Shown in pieces: positions 1 through 5,200 of a DNA stretch of 7,922 nucleotides. This DNA is from JANOQP01 sp044227705 (GTDB lineage: Bacteria; Bacteroidota; Bacteroidia; Chitinophagales; Saprospiraceae). The translations under genes and the position numbers were made by a program. Numbering within the stretch: position 1 is the stretch's first letter; the number at the start of each line of letters is the position of its first letter. Location: contig JBGAWE010000215.1 in assembly GCA_044227705.1 (NCBI GenBank), forward strand, positions 1-7,922. Direction: 5' to 3'. The notes beneath the pieces were generated by a model, which was not told where the DNA came from, did not search any database, and was given only the letters and a program-made list of their open reading frames with translations.

Positions 1-2226
1 GGGTACATCGACATCAACGGGGTGGCGGGCTTTACGCTGACCAACTGCATCCTAACCAAGCGGCAATACGGAGGACTCATCCAGAACTGCTCTAACATCT
101 CCATCACGGGCTGCAACTTCACCGATTCGGGCGTGTCGGGCGGCTGGGTGCTCTATTTCGACAACAACACCGGCACCCTCGCGGTGACGGGCAACACCTA
201 CGGCGGCGCGACGGTGCAGGGCATCAGCATGAGGCACTTCTCGGGAAAGACCATCGGCGCGACGACAGGCGACATCCAGGTGGGCAACCAGTTGAAAGAG
301 TTCGACCTCCCCGTCCAAGTCGTCGGCGGCTCCAACATCACCGTTGTCGACCTCGACCTTGGCCGCACGACGACCGGCGGCTACATCGACATCAGCGGCG
401 TGGCCACCTTCTCGCTGACCAACTGCATCCTCACCAACCGGCAGTACGGGGCGCTCATCCAGAACTGCTCGAACGTCTCCATCACCAGCTGCAACTTCAC
501 CGATTCAGGCGTGTCGAACGGCTGGGTGCTTTATCTTGACAGCAATACCGGCACCCTTTCCGTGACGGGCAACACCTACGGTGGCGCGACGACCCAGGGA
601 GTCAGCATGAGAAACCTCTCAGGAAAGACCATCAGTCCCACCTCGGCCGACATCGAAGTGGGCAACCAGTTGAAGGAAATCTACCTCCCCATACAGGTCA
701 TCGGCGGGTCGAACATCACCATCACCGGCCTCGACCTCGGCCGCACGACGGCGGGCGGCTACGTCGACATCAACGGCGTGGCGGGACTCACGGTGACGAA
801 CAACACCCTGACGAACCGGCAGTATGGCCTCCTCATCCAAAACTGCTCGGGCATAACGGCGACGGGCAACGACCTGACCAACTCCGGCACCAGTGGCAAC
901 TGGGTCATCTACCTCTTCAACGACAACCTTTCGGGCGGCAGCATCAGCTCGAACACCATCGGCGGCACGACCACGAAGGGCGTCTGGATGCAGTCCGTGT
1001 CGAACGCCACCATCGCCCCGTCGGGCGGGCAGATAAATGTCGGGACGTACCTCAAGCCGCTGGCCACGCCGCTCCAAATCACGGGCGGCTCGAACATCAC
1101 CATGACCGGCCTCGATTTGGAACAGTCGGGCGCGGTGGGCAATCATATTGACATCAACGGCGTAAGCAGCATCACGGTGACGAACAACATCTTGCGGAAC
1201 CGGCTGCACGGCCTCGTCCTCCAAAACTGCTCGGGCATCACCGCGACGGGCAACGACCTGACCAACTCGGGCGTGGCGGGCGGCTTTGCCATCTACCTCC
1301 TCAACGACAACCTTTCGGGCGGCAACATCAGCAACAACACCATCGGCGGAGCGACCACGAAGGGCGTCTACATGAATAATTTGAGCAATGCCACCATCGC
1401 CCCGTCGGGCGGGCAGATAAATGTCGGGACGTACCTCAAGTCGCTGGTCACGCCCCTCCAGATCACTGGCGGCTCGAACATCACCATAACCGACCTCGAC
1501 CTCGAAAAGACCGGCGCGGCGGGCCCCGCCATCGACTTCAGCGGCGTGAGCGGCCTGACGGTGACGAACAACATCTTGAAGAACCGCACGTACGGCCTCC
1601 AGATCCAGAACAGCTCGAACGTCACCGCGACGGGCAACAACCTCTCTGGTTCCGGCGTGTCGAACGGCTACGTCATCTACCTCGACAACCTCAGCGGGAC
1701 GCTCGACATCAGCTCGAACATCTTCGGCGGCGCGACGCCCTCGAACGGCCTTTACATGAACAACATGAGCAACCGCATCATCTCGGATGGCTCGGTGAGC
1801 AACACGAACGTGGTCATCCCCGACGGGTCGATTCTTAGGTCAGTGGCCGGAAATTCCATCAAAATCGACGGCGGCAGCGGCAACCGCGTGGAAAATGTCG
1901 ACCTCGAAAACACGGGCGCGAGCCGCGTCGGAACGGCCATTTCGGTCGACAATTCGCCCAATTTCACAGCCACCGTCAATCAAATCATCAAGCGTACGAC
2001 CGGCATCTTCATCAACAACGGCAGCGGCGCGGCCATCGCCGACCTGAACTGCAACAACATCAAAGACAACGCGACGGGCGTCGTTTTCGGCGGCTCCAAC
2101 AGCGGCTCGCGCCTCGTCAACAACAACGCCATCCACCTCAACACGACCGGCCTGAACAACGCCACCAGCCCCTCGCAAACCATCGACGCGACGAACAACT
2201 ACTGGGGCTCGCCCGCTGGCCCCGGC
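1..2226 (+). repeat. Beta-helix A: tandem array of 126-128-residue units
   Basis: Residues 1-742 form a right-handed parallel beta-helix built from long tandem units, each containing several helix coils. Using the GGSNIT motif as unit start, units begin at residues 109, 235, 362 and 490, with a partial unit before (1-108) and a divergent unit from 624 (DGGSGNRVENVDL). Spacings are 126, 127, 128 and 134 residues. Recurrent landmarks per unit are GGSNIT, D(I/F)(N/S)GV, TVTNN or LTNC, LIQNCS and GNT(Y/I)GG. At DNA level units 3 and 4 share a 51-base identical block (1006-1056 and 1390-1440, offset 384), which points to recent duplication or ongoing homogenisation. The array continues upstream, since the window opens mid-unit. 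Families with this fold include pectate-lyase-like enzymes, NosD-like proteins and surface adhesins; with no recognised catalytic residues here, a structural or binding role is favoured. Confidence 0.9.
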
Positions 2227-5200
2227 TCGAGCGGCAACAACGGCACGACCGGCTCGAACATCACCACCTCGCCCTTCGCCGCCGCCGCACCGGGCTGCGT
2301 GGAGGGCGGGCCGTTCCCGATTTCCTACACCTTTACCGGATCGGGCAACTGGTCGGACGCCGCCAACTGGGACGCCAACGGCATCCCCGCCAACCCGCTC
2401 CCGACGGGCAGCACCATCACCATTAGCGGTAGCGGCCCGGCCACGCTCGACATCTCGCAGAACATCAACTCGGGTGCGAGCCTGACGGTCAACGCGGGCA
2501 AGACGTTCGTTCTCGGCACCGGCACCACCATGACCAACAACGGCACCTTCACCAACAACGGCATGCTCAAAGGCAGCGGCTTCTTCGCCGGGTCGGTGTT
2601 CGACAACACGGGCGGCATCATCGCGCCGGGCGGCTCGCCGGGCTGCATCGTTTTTTCGGCGGGCTACAACAACGGAACCGGCACGGAGCAAATCGAAATT
2701 GGCGGCCCGACCGCTTGCACCCAGCACGACCAGATCCAGGTGACAAGCGGAGCGGCGACGTTGAGCGGCACTTTGGACCTCCTCCAATACCTCGGCTATG
2801 TGCCATCGGCAACGGAGTCCTACACGATTTTGACGGCACCGGGCGGTGTGACCGGCACCTTCTCGACCATAAACTACCCGACGGTCTGCGGGGTGACGTG
2901 GTCAATCAACTACAACGCCAACGACGTGGTGGTCACGGCGACCGTCTTCGCGCCGGAGATTGACGTGCAGGGCAACTCGATGACCATCATGGACGGGGAC
3001 AACATGCCCTCGACCAGCGACCACACCGATTTTGGAAACGTGGCGGTCAATGGCTCGCTCGTCCGCACGTTCACGATTTTCAACACGGGCGACGACGACC
3101 TGACGGTCGCGAGCATCACCTCTTCCAACCCGACGAAGTTCATCGTCGGCGCGTTGACCCCGGCCAGTCCGATTTTGGAGGGCACTTCGGCGACGTTCAC
3201 CGTGACCTTCTCGCCGACGGCGGGGGTCCAGAACGCGACCATCACCGTCAACAACAACGACTGCGACGAGGGCACCTACGATTTTGCGGTGACCGGAAAC
3301 GGGACCTGCCCGGCGACCGGTTCCACCTGGTACGTCGACGCGGCGGCGGCGAGCGGAGGGAACGGCGCGAGCTGGGGGTGCGCCTTCCAAAACTTGCAGG
3401 ACGCCATCACCGCCGCATCCAGCGGACATGAAATCTGGGTGAAGGCCGGGACGTACAAGCCCACCAAAGATCCCTTCGGCAACGCCAGCCCGAGCGACCC
3501 GCGCGACAAGACATTTTACCTGAAAAACGGCGTGAAAATCTACGGCGGCTTCAACGGCACGGAGACCGCCCTCTCCCAGCGCGACTGGGTGGCCAATGTC
3601 ACCACCTTGAGCGGCGACTTCAACGGCGACGACTCCGGTCTGACGAACAATACCGAGAACGCCTATCACGTGGCCATCACAGTTTCGGATGCCAATACGA
3701 CCCAACTGGATGGCTTCATCGTCAAGGGCGGCAATGCCAACGGGACGACCTCCATCTCCGTCGAATCCAGGTTAATCACCCGGGACGATGGCGGAGGTTT
3801 GTACAACCACACTTCTGCCACGCTCGTCAAAAATTGCACGTTCACATATAACGCAGCCCATACAACTACCGGCAGTGGTGGTGGGATGTACAACACCCAA
3901 GCTGTTGGGAACAACGTGACGAGCTGCTTTTTTACTTCAAACTCGGCAACCAACGGAGCTGGGGCATTCAACACCAGTTCCAGCCCGACCTACACCAACT
4001 GCACGTTTTCCATCAATCCCGCTGCGACCAAAGGCGGTGGGATGGCAAATGAAACCAACACGGCAGTGGTGGTGACGGGCTGTGTTTTTACCGGGAACTC
4101 CTGCGTCTCGAGCAACGGTGGCGGGTTTAACATCGGCACCAGTTCGACGAGCGCCGTGCTGACCAATTGCCTGCTTACCGGCAACTCCGCGGGCAACTCG
4201 GGCGGCGGCCTGTACAACTCCAGCACCACCATGACGCTGACCAACTGCACGGTCTCCGGTAACAAGGCAACCGGCAGCGGCGGCGGCTTGGCATTTATCT
4301 CCACCAACCCGACGGTGACAAACTGTCTTGTTTGGAACAACCGTCATGGAACCACAACAGGCACGGCGACAGCCAATCTGTTCACCAACAGTTCCACCCC
4401 TGTCATCACCTATTCGCTCATCCAAAACAACAACCCCAGCGGCGCGGGCAACCTGAACGGCATCCCGAACGGCTCGGACGCCAACTACCCGAGCTTCATC
4501 ACCCAGCTCGACCCAGAGGACGCCCCCTCTACGGCGGGCAATTTCCACATCGGCTGCGGCCCGGCGGTCAACTCGGGCACATCCACCAGCGCACCCTCCA
4601 CCGACCTCGAGGGCAACGCCCGCCCTTTTGCGGGCGGCTTCGACATGGGTGCCTATGAAAGGCAAACGTCGACCTCTGAAGTCGACGTGAAGGGCAACTC
4701 TGTCTCCATCCCTGACGGCTCGACGACCCCCTCGACGGCGAACCACACCGATTTTGGGGATGTGACTGTCGGCGGCTCGCTTGTCCGCACATTCACTGTT
4801 TTGAACACAGGAAATTCTGACTTGACGGTTTCGAGCATCACCACTTCCAATCCGCTTTTCGCGGTCTCGGCCATCTCGGCCACCCCGATTTCGGGGCCGA
4901 GCGGCACGGCGACATTTACGGTGACCTTCTCGCCGACGGCAACGGGCGTTCAGAATTCGACCATCACCATTAATAATACTGACTGCAGCGAGGCGGTGTA
5001 CGATTTTGTGGTGACTGGTACGGGCGTTGCGCCAGGTGCGGCGCTTTCACTCGATGGAAGCAATGATTATGTAAACCTCGGTACCAGTGCCTTTGAGTTT
5101 GTAGGCAGTTTTACCATTGAGACTTGGGTGAATGCAACTCTGGGAAGTACTACTAATTTCAACCAAGGTCGTATCATGGACAAAGGGGTAGCGACAGCAG

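Noticed and set aside
1..1869. Regularly spaced repeats considered as a CRISPR array.
   Set aside because: Units are 378-402 bases, code continuously in frame, and have no unique spacers between short palindromic repeats.
1..2226. Beta-helix A considered as a pectate lyase or other polysaccharide lyase.
   Set aside because: The fold is shared, but I could see no catalytic or calcium-binding residue pattern, and the tandem duplication of units fits a structural rod better.
1840..2787. Minus-strand open frame of 315 codons.
   Set aside because: It is antisense to the end of beta-helix A and the strand domain, with Arg/Ala/Val-rich low-complexity content and no recognisable motif.
2320..2943. 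The autotransporter-like domain taken as evidence for a type V secreted autotransporter.
   Set aside because: More than 1600 residues of ASH, LamG and a second helix follow it and no beta-barrel is present; such strand domains are common in other secreted proteins.
3928..3933. Run of six T considered as a frameshift or slippage site.
   Set aside because: The frame reads on correctly through it (Cys-Phe-Phe-Thr) with conserved coil motifs on both sides, and no overlapping downstream frame has domain content.
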